Assembly: GCF_036499745.1 (NCBI RefSeq)
Contig: NZ_DASYDG010000041.1
Span: forward strand, 27,440-91,439
DNA from: Pinirhizobacter sp036499745
GTDB lineage: Bacteria > Pseudomonadota > Gammaproteobacteria > Xanthomonadales > Rhodanobacteraceae
Length of the DNA stretch: 64,000 nucleotides
Reading direction: 5' to 3'
Shown here: positions 18,375-27,636 of the stretch, piece after piece
Layout of the letters: the number at the start of each line of letters is the position of its first letter
Position numbering within the stretch: the stretch's first letter is position 1
Program-made: the position numbers and the translations under genes
Notes under the pieces: model-generated
The model's database searches: none
Told to the model about the DNA's origin: nothing
The model's input: the letters and a program-made list of their open reading frames with translations, nothing else

Positions 18375-20311
18375 CTATCCCTCATCGACTTACTATATGG
18401 CTCGGGCTTGTCGTCGTACTCGGCGTCGTCGCGGCCACCTACTGGCCTGCCACAAGTGGCGGATTCCTCTTCGACGACTTTCCCAATATTGTCGACAACG
18501 CTTCGGTACAACCTGACAACGTGACGGTGCCAAATTTGGTGCGAGCCGCGCTGTCCTCTCCAGCCAGCGAATTCAGACGCCCGCTTGCTTCGCTTAGCTT
18601 CGCTGCAAACTACCTGATTGCCGGCATGAACCCGTATGGGTTCAAGGTAACGAACATTTTTGTTCACCTCCTCAATGGCGTGCTGCTGTTCGCTCTCATA
18701 ACGCGCATCCTGAGATTCATCCATCAGAGCCAATCCGAAACGCAGCGACGATGGATTGCTCTCTTGGTTGCGTTCGCGTGGATGGCACTACCCATCAACG
18801 TCACCGCAGTTGTCTACGTCGTGCAGCGCATGGAGAGCCTTGCCAATGTATTCGTGCTATTGGGGTTGATCGGCTACGTTGAAGGTCGTTCGAGATCGCT
18901 CACTAGCCAACGAGGGCTATTGTTATCGATGGGAAGTGTCGTACTTGGAACATTTCTTGGCAGCCTTGCTAAGGAAACGGCCGTAATGTTGCCGTTGTAT
19001 GCCCTTGCGATCGAAATGACGGTTATTCGTTACGGTGATCCCGCGATGATTCGCCCTGTCGATCGACGTATCTTGGTTTTCTTCATGGCGACCCTCGCTA
19101 TCCCAGCGATAGCCGGGCTTGCGATTCTTATTCCAGAAGTACTTGATCCGGCCGCATGGATACGCCGCGACTTTACCCTCGCCACTCGTCTTCTCTCCGA
19201 AGGAAGAATTGTTTCGGGGTATATTTTTTCGACGATCTTCCCAACACCACATGCATTGTCCTTCTACCACGACGATTATGTGATTTCGACGTCTCTATTC
19301 TCACCATGGACAACAATTGCATCGTACGTTTTCTTGGCGATGCTGGTCGCTTTTGCCGCGCTGTTTCGTTCGCGGTATCCATTGGCGACCTTAGGGATCG
19401 CTCTTTACTTTGGCTCCAATCTACTCACCGGAACAATACTCCCGCTGGAACTCGTCTATGAACATAGAAACTACTTTTCTAGCATTGGAATCTTGCTTGT
19501 CGTAGTGCCGCCGCTGATTGTTCGGAGAGGGTGCGGGAACAACCTACTACCGATGCCTGTCGCCCGTCGCGCACTCCTTGCGGCACTCTTGTCCTACTGG
19601 CTTTTCCAGACTGCGATTGCAAGCATCGCCTGGGGGGATCCCCTTGCACTTGCAAGGGACCTCGCGTGGCGTGCGCCGGGCTCTCCTCGCGCCCAGTATG
19701 AACTTGGACGCACCTACATCATTTATTCCCACTACGATCCAGCCTCACCCTTTACTCCACTCGCATACTCGCCGCTCGAAAAGGCAGCCGCAATTCCAGG
19801 GTCATCCATTCTCGCCGAACAGGCACTAATATTCTTCAACGCACACATGCATCGACCAATCAAGGATGTGTGGTGGCAAAGTATGGATCGAAAGCTTCGG
19901 GCGCGGCCTGCAGGTGTCCAGGACGAGAGTTCGCTTGACGCGCTTTCTCGCTGTCTTGTAGATAAGAAATGCGACTTTCCGGCTTCGCAGCTACAGACCA
20001 GCTTTGAGGCCGCGATGCAACAACCTGGACCGAGCGCTCGCCTTATGGCGATATATGGGGACTTTGCCTGGAACGCTTTAGCGAATCGCTCCCTAGCCAT
20101 TTCACTTCTAGAGCGCGCAACGGTCGCCATTCCATCCGAGCCGGTCTACCACGTTACGCTCGCTCGAATGTACGCAGCCACGTCCCAGTGGTCAAAAGTC
20201 AGAGAGCAACAAATTCGTCTCGAAGCTCTCAATCGAGGCGGCAGTCTAGACGCCGAGATCAGCAGCCTTCGGGAGCGCATCGCCCACGGCTCGACGGACG
20301 ACGACAATTAA
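18371..20311 (+). CDS. GT-C-like membrane glycosyltransferase/OTase candidate with TPR-like tail (B)
   Basis: 646 residues. Start chosen as TTG 18371: it overlaps the upstream stop (TTGA), has ACAGG seven bases before it, and puts TM1 at residues 8-27. The longer frame from GTG 18272 would overlap the upstream gene by about 100 bases. D35-D36 in GGFLFDDFPN, then YVVQRM, VISTSLFSPW and LVYEHRNY (363-368 for YEHRNY) match gene A position for position. The tail (about 430-646) is soluble with TPR-like pairs. Translation is probably coupled to gene A, so the two may work together, for example as one transferase and one polymerase/ligase (inference). It ends eight bases from a convergent glycosyltransferase gene. 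Confidence 0.75.
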   Translation: MTIPHRLTIWLGLVVVLGVVAATYWPATSGGFLFDDFPNIVDNASVQPDNVTVPNLVRAALSSPASEFRRPLASLSFAANYLIAGMNPYGFKVTNIFVHLLNGVLLFALITRILRFIHQSQSETQRRWIALLVAFAWMALPINVTAVVYVVQRMESLANVFVLLGLIGYVEGRSRSLTSQRGLLLSMGSVVLGTFLGSLAKETAVMLPLYALAIEMTVIRYGDPAMIRPVDRRILVFFMATLAIPAIAGLAILIPEVLDPAAWIRRDFTLATRLLSEGRIVSGYIFSTIFPTPHALSFYHDDYVISTSLFSPWTTIASYVFLAMLVAFAALFRSRYPLATLGIALYFGSNLLTGTILPLELVYEHRNYFSSIGILLVVVPPLIVRRGCGNNLLPMPVARRALLAALLSYWLFQTAIASIAWGDPLALARDLAWRAPGSPRAQYELGRTYIIYSHYDPASPFTPLAYSPLEKAAAIPGSSILAEQALIFFNAHMHRPIKDVWWQSMDRKLRARPAGVQDESSLDALSRCLVDKKCDFPASQLQTSFEAAMQQPGPSARLMAIYGDFAWNALANRSLAISLLERATVAIPSEPVYHVTLARMYAATSQWSKVREQQIRLEALNRGGSLDAEISSLRERIAHGSTDDDN

Positions 20312-20319
20312 TCCTGGTG

Positions 20320-21288
20320 TTAACGTCGCCAGCCTTCAACAACTCCAGTCCGCATGGCGCGCACCTGGGCGCCTCGGCGCGAATCAATCGCAAGAGTTAT
20401 GAAAAAGGTCACGATCATTTTGGCGAGGGCCCAACATTTCCACACCCGGGGGACATATGGCCGCCGAAGAAGTCTTAGAGTGTTTCGATAGAGAAACTGG
20501 TGCCGAAGAGGTGATCGCTCGGGCCACACGCGCCAGCCCAGTAACCATATTCGACGGCCTGCCTCACCCATTCGATGAGTGAACGAAACAGTTGGATCGC
20601 CGAACAACAGTCCGCCGGCCGCAAGCACACGAAATGACCACTCGGTGTCGACGTGGTCGATGAACAGATCCGCATCCATGCCGCCGAGCAATTCGTACAA
20701 CGCCAGTGGCATCGTGGTGCCGCTGCCATTGAGGTTAGCCACCGACATTGGCAAGTCGCCCATGCTGGTGGGATAGGCACGCGCCCAGCGCCAGCCTCCG
20801 ACGATGTGATGGAATCCGTGCGACATTCCGGTAGAAATGTCATCCATTGAAGGGCCAACGCAGCACGCTGTACCGTTTTCGGCCTGCACCTGATTCAGCC
20901 GCGCGAGCAACTTTCCAGGTACATCATCGAAAAACTCCGAATCCTGATCCAGCAAGAGCACCGCAGAAGAATTGGGTACGTAGCGTTTTGCCTCAGCCAC
21001 ACCAAGGTTCAGGCCTCCGGCGAGCCCGAGATTCCGTCCGGCTTCGACAAGAAAAATTCGACCGGTCGTCCCACTCGCCAGCGCTCGTAACCCGTCCACT
21101 TCAGCAACTGTCGACCCATTATCCACAATTACTACCGCGGCTAGTTCGCCCAGTGCAGTCGCTTGACGTGTAAGCACCATGATATCCGGATGGAATGTAA
21201 CTATCACGGCGACGAAGGCATCCATCTCGAGAATGCTTTCGGCAATATTGTGCATGTCTGTCGGATCGACCAGGACGCGCGGTGTCAT
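20320..21288 (-). CDS. Family 2 glycosyltransferase (rhamnosyltransferase-like)
   Basis: 322 residues from ATG 21288, which overlaps the upstream GT4 stop as ATGA. GT-A fold: VAVIVTFHPD first strand, VVIVDNGST, NLGLAGGLN, and the metal-binding LLLDQDSEF. The acceptor-side block SGTTMPLALYELLGGMD and FIDHVDTEW is typical of bacterial rhamnosyltransferase-type GT2 enzymes. A hydrophobic C-terminal helix could hold it at the membrane. It is the last gene of a four-gene minus-strand operon (20320-24000) and would add a sugar, possibly a deoxyhexose, to a lipid-linked glycan on the cytoplasmic face. Substrate not determinable. Confidence 0.9.
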   Translation of the reverse strand: MTPRVLVDPTDMHNIAESILEMDAFVAVIVTFHPDIMVLTRQATALGELAAVVIVDNGSTVAEVDGLRALASGTTGRIFLVEAGRNLGLAGGLNLGVAEAKRYVPNSSAVLLLDQDSEFFDDVPGKLLARLNQVQAENGTACCVGPSMDDISTGMSHGFHHIVGGWRWARAYPTSMGDLPMSVANLNGSGTTMPLALYELLGGMDADLFIDHVDTEWSFRVLAAGGLLFGDPTVSFTHRMGEAGRRIWLLGWRVWPERSPLRHQFLYRNTLRLLRRPYVPRVWKCWALAKMIVTFFITLAIDSRRGAQVRAMRTGVVEGWRR

Positions 21289-22400
21289 GCGATAGTCTCG
21301 CGGAACTTGCGGCCGAAGTTGTCCCAAGAGAACGCGGCCGCAAATCGTCGCGCTCCGCCGTCCCAGGCCTTTCGTCCGTCAGCTAGGGTCTCGATAATGC
21401 GGTTGGAAAAACCCACTTCATCACCCGCCTCTACCAACCACCCGGATACTCCGTCTTCTACAGCATCCGGCACACCACCCACTGCGTACGCGATCGTTGG
21501 CAGGCCGTGCGCGGCTGCCTCAATCGCCACCATCCCAAAACCTTCGACATCACCGGCAACGGCCCGCACGGGGAACACGTGTACGTCCGCCGTGGCCAGC
21601 GACAGCTTCAATGTGGATTCGTCGCACGGGCCGAGCAAATGAATGTTGCCAGAAAGGCCAAGCCGCTCGGAAATCGCGATCACGCGCGCTCGTACGTTGG
21701 AGCGACCGCCAGCAAGCGCGTCGGGGGCGTCGTCGCCAATTACCACCAGCAGAACACCCGGGTAACGTGCGACGATCAACGGAAGCACGTCTTGAACGAA
21801 CTCCACCAATCCCTTCCGCTGAGTCAGCCTTCCCACGGAAAGCATTACCTTCCGTCCCTCCCATCCCATGGATTGACGAAATTCCTCACAGTGCAAAGTG
21901 GAAATATCATCGGGAAGAGTCACGCCCGGGTGGACAACCTTAAGACGCGATGGCCTCACCCCCGCATCGATCGCTAGTTGTAGCGTGCTTGCACTGTTTG
22001 CGATGCACGTGTCGCAACGACGAATCCAAGGCAGCCATAGCAGTCGATAGACTGAGTGGTCGACAACGAGGTCTAGTCCATGGAGATAGACGACGCTGCG
22101 GGCGCCACGCAATCTGGCAGTGATGACGGCGATGGGCGCAGCAAGGCCACTCCCCGCGACAATCACGCGAGGACGCGAACCGATTGCGCGGATCAGCGCA
22201 CGCCAGGCGGCACGAAGCAAAAACAAAGGGAGCGGTTGTACCGCCAGTTCGTCCACCGTGACCGATGATGGAAGGCTAACTCGACAACCCGAAGGCCCGA
22301 TGACGATGAGCTTCCCCATGGCAGAAAGTTCTCGTGCTATATGCAAGTTTAGCCGTTCCATACCGCCGCGAAGTGGTGGCAGATTCCGGGAAACGAGCAT
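21285..22400 (-). CDS. Family 4 (GT-B) glycosyltransferase
   Basis: 371 residues from ATG 22400, twelve bases after the upstream stop; the frame is open further upstream but overlaps the methyltransferase. N-terminal MLVSRNLPPLRGGMERLNL is the usual GT4 acceptor loop. The C-terminal domain has SVGRLTQRKG, a VIGDDAPD strand and the EGFGMVAIEAAAHGLP donor-binding block with the ExFGxxxxE motif. It transfers a sugar with retention of configuration. The gene shares a 4-bp ATGA overlap with the downstream GT2 gene. A short first strand leaves some doubt about the start. Confidence 0.92.
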   Translation of the reverse strand: MLVSRNLPPLRGGMERLNLHIARELSAMGKLIVIGPSGCRVSLPSSVTVDELAVQPLPLFLLRAAWRALIRAIGSRPRVIVAGSGLAAPIAVITARLRGARSVVYLHGLDLVVDHSVYRLLWLPWIRRCDTCIANSASTLQLAIDAGVRPSRLKVVHPGVTLPDDISTLHCEEFRQSMGWEGRKVMLSVGRLTQRKGLVEFVQDVLPLIVARYPGVLLVVIGDDAPDALAGGRSNVRARVIAISERLGLSGNIHLLGPCDESTLKLSLATADVHVFPVRAVAGDVEGFGMVAIEAAAHGLPTIAYAVGGVPDAVEDGVSGWLVEAGDEVGFSNRIIETLADGRKAWDGGARRFAAAFSWDNFGRKFRETIA

Positions 22401-22411
22401 TGTGCACAGCG

Positions 22412-23131
22412 CTATGGGGTTTTCTTTTTGCAAAAGAAATACACCTGATATTGCCAACGGACCGGCCAAAGCGTGAGAGCGAAAGCCTGAATCATACGAA
22501 GGGGAATCCGTACCCACGAACCGTTGGTGATCCACGAAATGCTTAGAGGATGTAGGTCCCGCCATCGCGAATATACCGAGAGACCGACGCTTTCGAACAA
22601 TGCGGTCCACTGATCGATTTCAAGCACATCTTCCCGCACTGCCACCTGGTGCGTACCCCGAAAAAGACCAAGCTTGCGAGTGAGGAAGCCAGCATTGGGC
22701 ACGAGGATCATGAAACGAGCAGTAGGCGTGGAAACCCGAATCATTTCCCGCAGTGCCGCTGGCTTATCTATGAAATGCTCCAACGAACCCATACACGTAA
22801 CAGCGTCAAACCGACCCGTGGCGAACGGTAGCACCTCTGCAGGGCCGGTATGAAACTCACCTTGGGGCAAAACTCGCTCACACTCAGCAATTGCTCTAGC
22901 CGACAGGTCAATGCCGCCAACTTGCGCCCCTTGCGATGCAAAATGCTCAAGCCACTCGCCTGTTCCACAGGCTACATCCAGCACCATATCGCCTCCAAAC
23001 GAACCAAACTTTCTGGCAATTCGTCGACAATGCCAAGGAATGCAGCGACGAATCCCGAGTTTTCCATAGTAAGTTTGTTCGTAGAAATCACGGATCTCGC
23101 GATGATCTTGGGATGCGTCAGGGGAGGTCAT
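22412..23131 (-). CDS. Class I SAM-dependent methyltransferase
   Basis: 239 residues. Motif I VLDVACGTGEW (about 50-60), GIDLSARAI acidic end of strand 2, then a GPAEVLPFATGRFDAVTCMGSLEHF block typical of UbiE/Methyltransf_11 enzymes. The C-terminal third is rich in Trp and hydrophobic residues and may lie against the membrane. Start ATG overlaps the upstream GT2 stop (ATGA). Its setting among glycosyltransferases suggests methylation of a sugar or of a glycan chain end, which in other O-glycan systems caps or times the chain. Target unknown. Confidence 0.88.
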   Translation of the reverse strand: MTSPDASQDHREIRDFYEQTYYGKLGIRRCIPWHCRRIARKFGSFGGDMVLDVACGTGEWLEHFASQGAQVGGIDLSARAIAECERVLPQGEFHTGPAEVLPFATGRFDAVTCMGSLEHFIDKPAALREMIRVSTPTARFMILVPNAGFLTRKLGLFRGTHQVAVREDVLEIDQWTALFESVGLSVYSRWRDLHPLSISWITNGSWVRIPLRMIQAFALTLWPVRWQYQVYFFCKKKTP

Positions 23132-24000
23132 CGCCGATCATCCTGCCTGGCGTCCAGACGGTAAGTAAGCGCGGTGATTTGCTCCGAAATGAGACCAATA
23201 AGGAATACGATCACCGCTGCACTCCACATGAGCGTACTCATGTTGGTCAATCTTCCCTCATGGAAGAATGTCCACCCATAGTTGGCGCACCCCAGCGTGA
23301 AAAACAAGAAACTTGCTGGCAAAAATAACTTCAATGGTGAATATAGTGTTGCGATCTTGAAGATAATCAGCAAGAAGCGCAAACCGTCGCGAATTGGCTT
23401 GATATGGCTGCGGCCCACCCGCTTGTGCGCCTTGATTGGCTCATAAGCCACGCCATAAGCACTACGAAAAAAAGCCATTGTGCTTGTGGTGGGATAGGAA
23501 AATCCATTGGGCAGTAGATGAAGGAATTCCCGGAACTTGTCCGCGCGCACAACACGGAATCCGGATGTGAGATCCTTGACGACGTGCCCGGTAATGTGGC
23601 TGGCAAGCCAATTGTACAGAGTATTGGCAACACCACGGCCAACGCCAGCCTGACTGTTCCAGTCGCGTGCACCCACCACCATGTCCAGGCCTTGATCGAG
23701 TCGCCCGACAAGGCGCGCGATATCCGCGGGATCGTGCTGCCCATCGCCGTCCATGAATACCAGAATGTCACCACGGGCGGCACGAGCACCCCGTTTGACT
23801 GCAGCACCGTTACCCATGGAATAAGGAGAGCTCAGGCAACTAACGTCGCTGGATTGGCAGACCGCGCGTGTCTCGTCCGTCGAACCATCGTCCACGACGA
23901 TTATCTCGGCTTCGGGGTATCCCGCCTTAAGGCGGGGCAGCACGTCTACCAAGGCCGCAGCCTCGTTCTTGGCGGGCAGGATAATACTTAGGCGGCTCAA
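23128..24000 (-). CDS. GT2 polyprenyl-phosphate glycosyltransferase (DPM1-like), membrane-anchored
   Basis: 290 residues. SIILPAKNEAAAL, IIVVDDGSTDET, GNGAAVKRG and FMDGDGQHDP (DxD-type metal site near 80-88) are classic dolichol-phosphate-mannose-synthase motifs. Two hydrophobic helices at about 222-245 and 255-278 anchor the C-terminus. Such enzymes load one sugar onto undecaprenyl phosphate, the donor type used by GT-C transferases. That makes it the natural partner of the two GT-C-like proteins in the island (inference). First gene of the minus-strand operon, divergent from the flippase gene with a gap of about 180 bases. Confidence 0.92.
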   Translation of the reverse strand: MSRLSIILPAKNEAAALVDVLPRLKAGYPEAEIIVVDDGSTDETRAVCQSSDVSCLSSPYSMGNGAAVKRGARAARGDILVFMDGDGQHDPADIARLVGRLDQGLDMVVGARDWNSQAGVGRGVANTLYNWLASHITGHVVKDLTSGFRVVRADKFREFLHLLPNGFSYPTTSTMAFFRSAYGVAYEPIKAHKRVGRSHIKPIRDGLRFLLIIFKIATLYSPLKLFLPASFLFFTLGCANYGWTFFHEGRLTNMSTLMWSAAVIVFLIGLISEQITALTYRLDARQDDRR

Positions 24001-24179
24001 AGGCGTGGCTCCCCGTGGATGAGCAGATCATACCGCCATGGCGCCCTCACAGCATGCGCCCATCGGCGAAAGTGCGCTAAATTCCCGCCAGTTCGTCCAA
24101 GGAATCCCACCCCATTACAAACGAAGAGCTCATCCGAAGAATAGGCCGTTGTTTCGCGGGCCCAATAGCCCGGGACAGC

Positions 24180-25397
24180 ATGCGCACGGCAGTGGCGCTG
24201 AGCGTAAAGCTAATAGCGCAGGCAGGGTGGCTGCTGGCGGTCACCCGCCTTCTGGGCCATGAGGCGTATGGGAGTTTTGCAGGGGCTACCTCGCTTGCCA
24301 TTGGAATAGCGGCGATAGCTAATGTCGGATCGAACTACATTGTGCTCGCAAGGATGTCGCGCGACCCCACGGGGGGACTTGACGCCTGGCGGATGGCGTG
24401 GCCCCTTACCCTGATTTGCGGCGCAACACTGGGCGTCGTCTACGTGCTCGGGGCGCCATTAGTGCTGCACTATACGACACTAACGATCGGCATCATCCTA
24501 ACCATTGCCTTCGGCGAGTTAATTGTTGGACCCCAACTTGCAAATATCGGAGCGGCCATGCAGGGGGGCGGATTTGTAGCCCTCGGGCAATACCTCCAGT
24601 TGCTTCCTTTCGTGTTTCGACTGCTCGCTATCGGAATCACGTATCTCTGGCCAAGTGATCAACGGTTGGCGGCATACGTCGGGCTACACGTGCTTGCCAC
24701 GCTGGCGGCACTGGGTGTCGCCGCCAGAGTCGGACGACGACGGCTCGGCCTTGACCTTCGCCATCGTCGAGCGTCGCTTTCGGAGTTAAGAGAGGGCGCG
24801 TCGTACGCCGCTATGGCCTTTACTGCACTCAATCCAGCAGAACTAGACAAGGCGCTGGCACTCCGCTATTTGGGCGCAGGTCCAGCAGGGTACTATGCCG
24901 CTGCCACGCGGACTCTCGCGGCGGCGATCACGCCAATGATCGGCATGGTTATGACGAGTCAGCCTAGGCTATTCCGTCATGCGCACGCGACCGATCCAGG
25001 CATGGGGCGCCTTGTGCAAGTCATCGTGTTTGCCTGCTTCGGATGGGGCATTGCGGCCACTGGCTCCATTCAAATATTGGCATCTCCACTAGGGCAGTTG
25101 TTTGGCGCCGGTTTCGTGGGACTCGACCAAGTCTTGCGAGATGTCTCATGGGCAGCCATACCGATGGCAGTTCGTATTGGTTGTGGAGGCATACTTATAG
25201 CTATCGGCCATCCGTTGGTCAGGGCAGGCTATGAAGCCGTTGGCTTGGCAGTGCTCGTGGCAACCATGTCAATCATGCTGCCGCGCCAGGGTCTGACTGG
25301 AGCTGCTACTGCCCTGGTTGTCAGCGAACTCGTTTTCGCCATCCTTGGCGTGATCATGGTGATTCGCTACGTCAGGAAAAAAACCAATGAAAAATGA
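24180..25397 (+). CDS. Wzx-like polysaccharide/lipid-linked oligosaccharide flippase
   Basis: 405 residues with about 12 hydrophobic helices and few charged residues; the N-terminal segment VTRLLGHEAYGSFAGATSL fits the MOP/polysaccharide-transport superfamily. It would flip undecaprenyl-linked glycan to the periplasm, between the cytoplasmic GTs and a periplasmic GT-C transferase. ATG 24180 has only a close GGGA. Upstream the frame stays open for 30 further codons with protein-like sequence (TNEELIRRIGRCFAGPIARDS) but no ATG, GTG, TTG or CTG. An ATT at 24111-24113 with AAGGA ten bases before it is a possible rare start. Convergent with the methyltransferase gene six bases away. Confidence 0.85.
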   Translation: MRTAVALSVKLIAQAGWLLAVTRLLGHEAYGSFAGATSLAIGIAAIANVGSNYIVLARMSRDPTGGLDAWRMAWPLTLICGATLGVVYVLGAPLVLHYTTLTIGIILTIAFGELIVGPQLANIGAAMQGGGFVALGQYLQLLPFVFRLLAIGITYLWPSDQRLAAYVGLHVLATLAALGVAARVGRRRLGLDLRHRRASLSELREGASYAAMAFTALNPAELDKALALRYLGAGPAGYYAAATRTLAAAITPMIGMVMTSQPRLFRHAHATDPGMGRLVQVIVFACFGWGIAATGSIQILASPLGQLFGAGFVGLDQVLRDVSWAAIPMAVRIGCGGILIAIGHPLVRAGYEAVGLAVLVATMSIMLPRQGLTGAATALVVSELVFAILGVIMVIRYVRKKTNEK

Positions 25398-25403
25398 CGG
25401 AGA

Positions 25404-26459
25404 TCAAGCCTTCGGCTTGAAGGCCGTCACGACGAGCTCTTCAGACCACCGAGGATCGATTGTGGCGATCAGATCCGCGATCAACGTTAACAGGATGCGG
25501 ATCGGAGCTAAAAAACGCCATGATCCGCTTCCAGCACGCTGCGATGCCTCTGCAGAAACGCGGTAGATGCGTCCGGCATGCGATCCTCGTCGATGGAACC
25601 TGATCGACTCGTAACCGGCCTCAGACAGAAGTAGCTGCATCGATCGGCGACTGTAGAGACAAAGATGCCTAGGCGGGTCAAAACTCTCCCAGTAACGACC
25701 GCAATAAAAGCGTCCCATGGACTGCGGGTTCGGCCAAGCCATCCAGACGTATCCACCAGGCCGAAGCATATTGAGGACCTGTGAAAGGACAACTTTAGGC
25801 TGGGTAACGTGCTCAATGCTATGAGATAGAGTTATAACGTCCCACGCGTCGGCATCATTGGGCACGGATACGTCGGCAAGCGTTCCGTGAGTTATCTGTA
25901 GACCTCGGGACCGGCCGGCGGCAACCGCCGCAGGATCCGGGTCGACACCATGGGAATCCCACCCCATATCCCGCGCCCGCGCCACAAATTCGCCATTTCC
26001 GCACCCAACATCCAATAAGCGACGACCAACTCCGCGCAAGTGTCGTCCGTAGTAATCAAGCTTCAACCGCAACGGCGGAAGGCATCGCATAACGATGCTG
26101 CCAAACTTCGATGCTGGCTTCGCGGGCAATCGGAAGCGCACCTGCAAGTACCCGTTTATCAATCTCCATATCCATGACGGCCGCGTCTGTTGCGTCACAA
26201 CCGGGGAATGGGTGTAATAGTCGAAATCGTACGCAGCAGACAATGATGCCTCGGCCGGTCGGGGATCAAGCCAAATTGACGCACATCCCTCGCACGTCCA
26301 CATCGACCATCGATCCACGCGGGCGGGAAGCATCATGTCCGGCGCGTTAGTGAGCGCCGGATGGCGATCAGTGCCGCCACACCCTGGACACATAGGGACA
26401 CTCGTCGCGTCGCCATGTGACCACTTCAATTCCGGCATGTTGGCCGGGGCGACATTCAT
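25404..26459 (-). CDS. SAM methyltransferase with N-terminal zinc-ribbon
   Basis: 351 residues from ATG 26459, which overlaps the upstream stop (ATGA) and has GGGGGA just before it. An N-terminal CPGCGG...WTCEGCASIW pair of CxxC motifs (about residues 24-57) forms a likely zinc ribbon, as in sugar/polyketide C-methyltransferases and relatives. The class I core has RLLDVGCGNGEF (motif I), GVDPDPAAV and a SIEHVTQP block. A hydrophobic helix near residue 320 may touch the membrane. Likely modifies a glycan or sugar-lipid intermediate; exact target unknown. Second gene of a two-gene minus operon. Confidence 0.88.
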   Translation of the reverse strand: MNVAPANMPELKWSHGDATSVPMCPGCGGTDRHPALTNAPDMMLPARVDRWSMWTCEGCASIWLDPRPAEASLSAAYDFDYYTHSPVVTQQTRPSWIWRLINGYLQVRFRLPAKPASKFGSIVMRCLPPLRLKLDYYGRHLRGVGRRLLDVGCGNGEFVARARDMGWDSHGVDPDPAAVAAGRSRGLQITHGTLADVSVPNDADAWDVITLSHSIEHVTQPKVVLSQVLNMLRPGGYVWMAWPNPQSMGRFYCGRYWESFDPPRHLCLYSRRSMQLLLSEAGYESIRFHRRGSHAGRIYRVSAEASQRAGSGSWRFLAPIRILLTLIADLIATIDPRWSEELVVTAFKPKA

Positions 26460-27379
26460 GATTCCCCCTGTTTGGAAGTACTGGCTTGTGCCGGATTCAG
26501 GGCACGTGTCTGTCCCCGCAGAAAATCCCACCAAGCCATGATTAGGCCCTTCCATGGCTTCATGGAGCCGAAACGAATGCTCCTAAAAAATGCACGAGCG
26601 GCAAGAGTAAATACGCGACACACAAGCAATCCCAAGCGCCCGGGCAAACGATAGCCCAAACGCCCTGTAACGAGGAGGTGCGCCCTGGCCATGTGGTACT
26701 CATAGAATAGCGAGCCCATCCGGCTACTGGCTGACCCTTCATGGACGAGCAGGGCACCGGGAACCTCCACAAGCGCCACGCCACGTGCCGCCATGCGGTG
26801 GCTTAGCTCAATATCGTCACCATAGAAAAAGAACGTCTCGTCGAAGAAGTCCGCTGTGCAAAGTGACGAATGAACCATGAGGCAAGCCCCTCCCAGCAAG
26901 GCGTGTTCGAATCGACTTCCCGATTTCGAACGTAATGTTGCCGACAGGTGCCGATAGAACACCTTGGGGCTTACCACGCCGTATGGCCCCTGAATTCTTG
27001 GGGCGGCAATAACGGGTAGCACACCAATTACGGCACCGCGAAGTTTTTCAAGGCTTCCCTCCGACAGCACTGCATCGTTGTTGATGACCAACACGGAAGC
27101 CCCAGTCCACCTCGATGAAATGAATGCCATACCTGCATTTATGCCGCGGCTAAATCCAAGGTTCTGGTCAGGCTCCATGTAGAAAATGGGGGAGCTTGCA
27201 ACGCCACTCATGGTCTTCAGGGCCGCCAGGGAAGTCCCTCCGTCGCCCGAATTGTCCACAACTACCAAGCGGTCGACCCCTTCTCGAAGTAGGGAAAGGA
27301 CGCAGGCGTGCGTTTGCACGGCATTACGAAAATGAAGGAGCAGCGCAACGACTTCGCTCACAAACGTCCTCTGCCGCAT
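26456..27379 (-). CDS. Family 2 glycosyltransferase
   Basis: 307 residues. GT-A features: VVALLLHFRNAV, RLVVVDNSGDGG, QNLGFSRGIN, VLVINNDAVL (NND in the DxD position) and FFFYGDDIELSHR (the general-base region). C-terminal basic and amphipathic helices suggest membrane association. It heads a two-gene operon with the zinc-ribbon methyltransferase. Upstream, 27380-27636 separates it from pilB in the divergent direction; no certain promoter was seen there. Marks the right border of the low-GC glycan island. Confidence 0.9.
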   Translation of the reverse strand: MRQRTFVSEVVALLLHFRNAVQTHACVLSLLREGVDRLVVVDNSGDGGTSLAALKTMSGVASSPIFYMEPDQNLGFSRGINAGMAFISSRWTGASVLVINNDAVLSEGSLEKLRGAVIGVLPVIAAPRIQGPYGVVSPKVFYRHLSATLRSKSGSRFEHALLGGACLMVHSSLCTADFFDETFFFYGDDIELSHRMAARGVALVEVPGALLVHEGSASSRMGSLFYEYHMARAHLLVTGRLGYRLPGRLGLLVCRVFTLAARAFFRSIRFGSMKPWKGLIMAWWDFLRGQTRALNPAQASTSKQGES

Positions 27380-27636
27380 ATACGAAAAACCGGGCTCTGG
27401 CGGGCGAGGAGCTGTGGGAACTTAGGCAATCTGCTCAAGTTAGCTCCTCGTGGCCATGAAATCTTAGCTTGCCTTGGCTCGTCATTCACGCCTTCGGTAC
27501 GCGACTTGCATCCCATCTACATGCCGGGGAAGCGTCAATAATCCGGCAGAAGGCGAGATGGCTCGCCCGGGAACATGGCCCAAAGTCATGTTCTGCTGTA
27601 GATTCTTAACGTAACAGGGGGCTGGGCAGGGATTTT

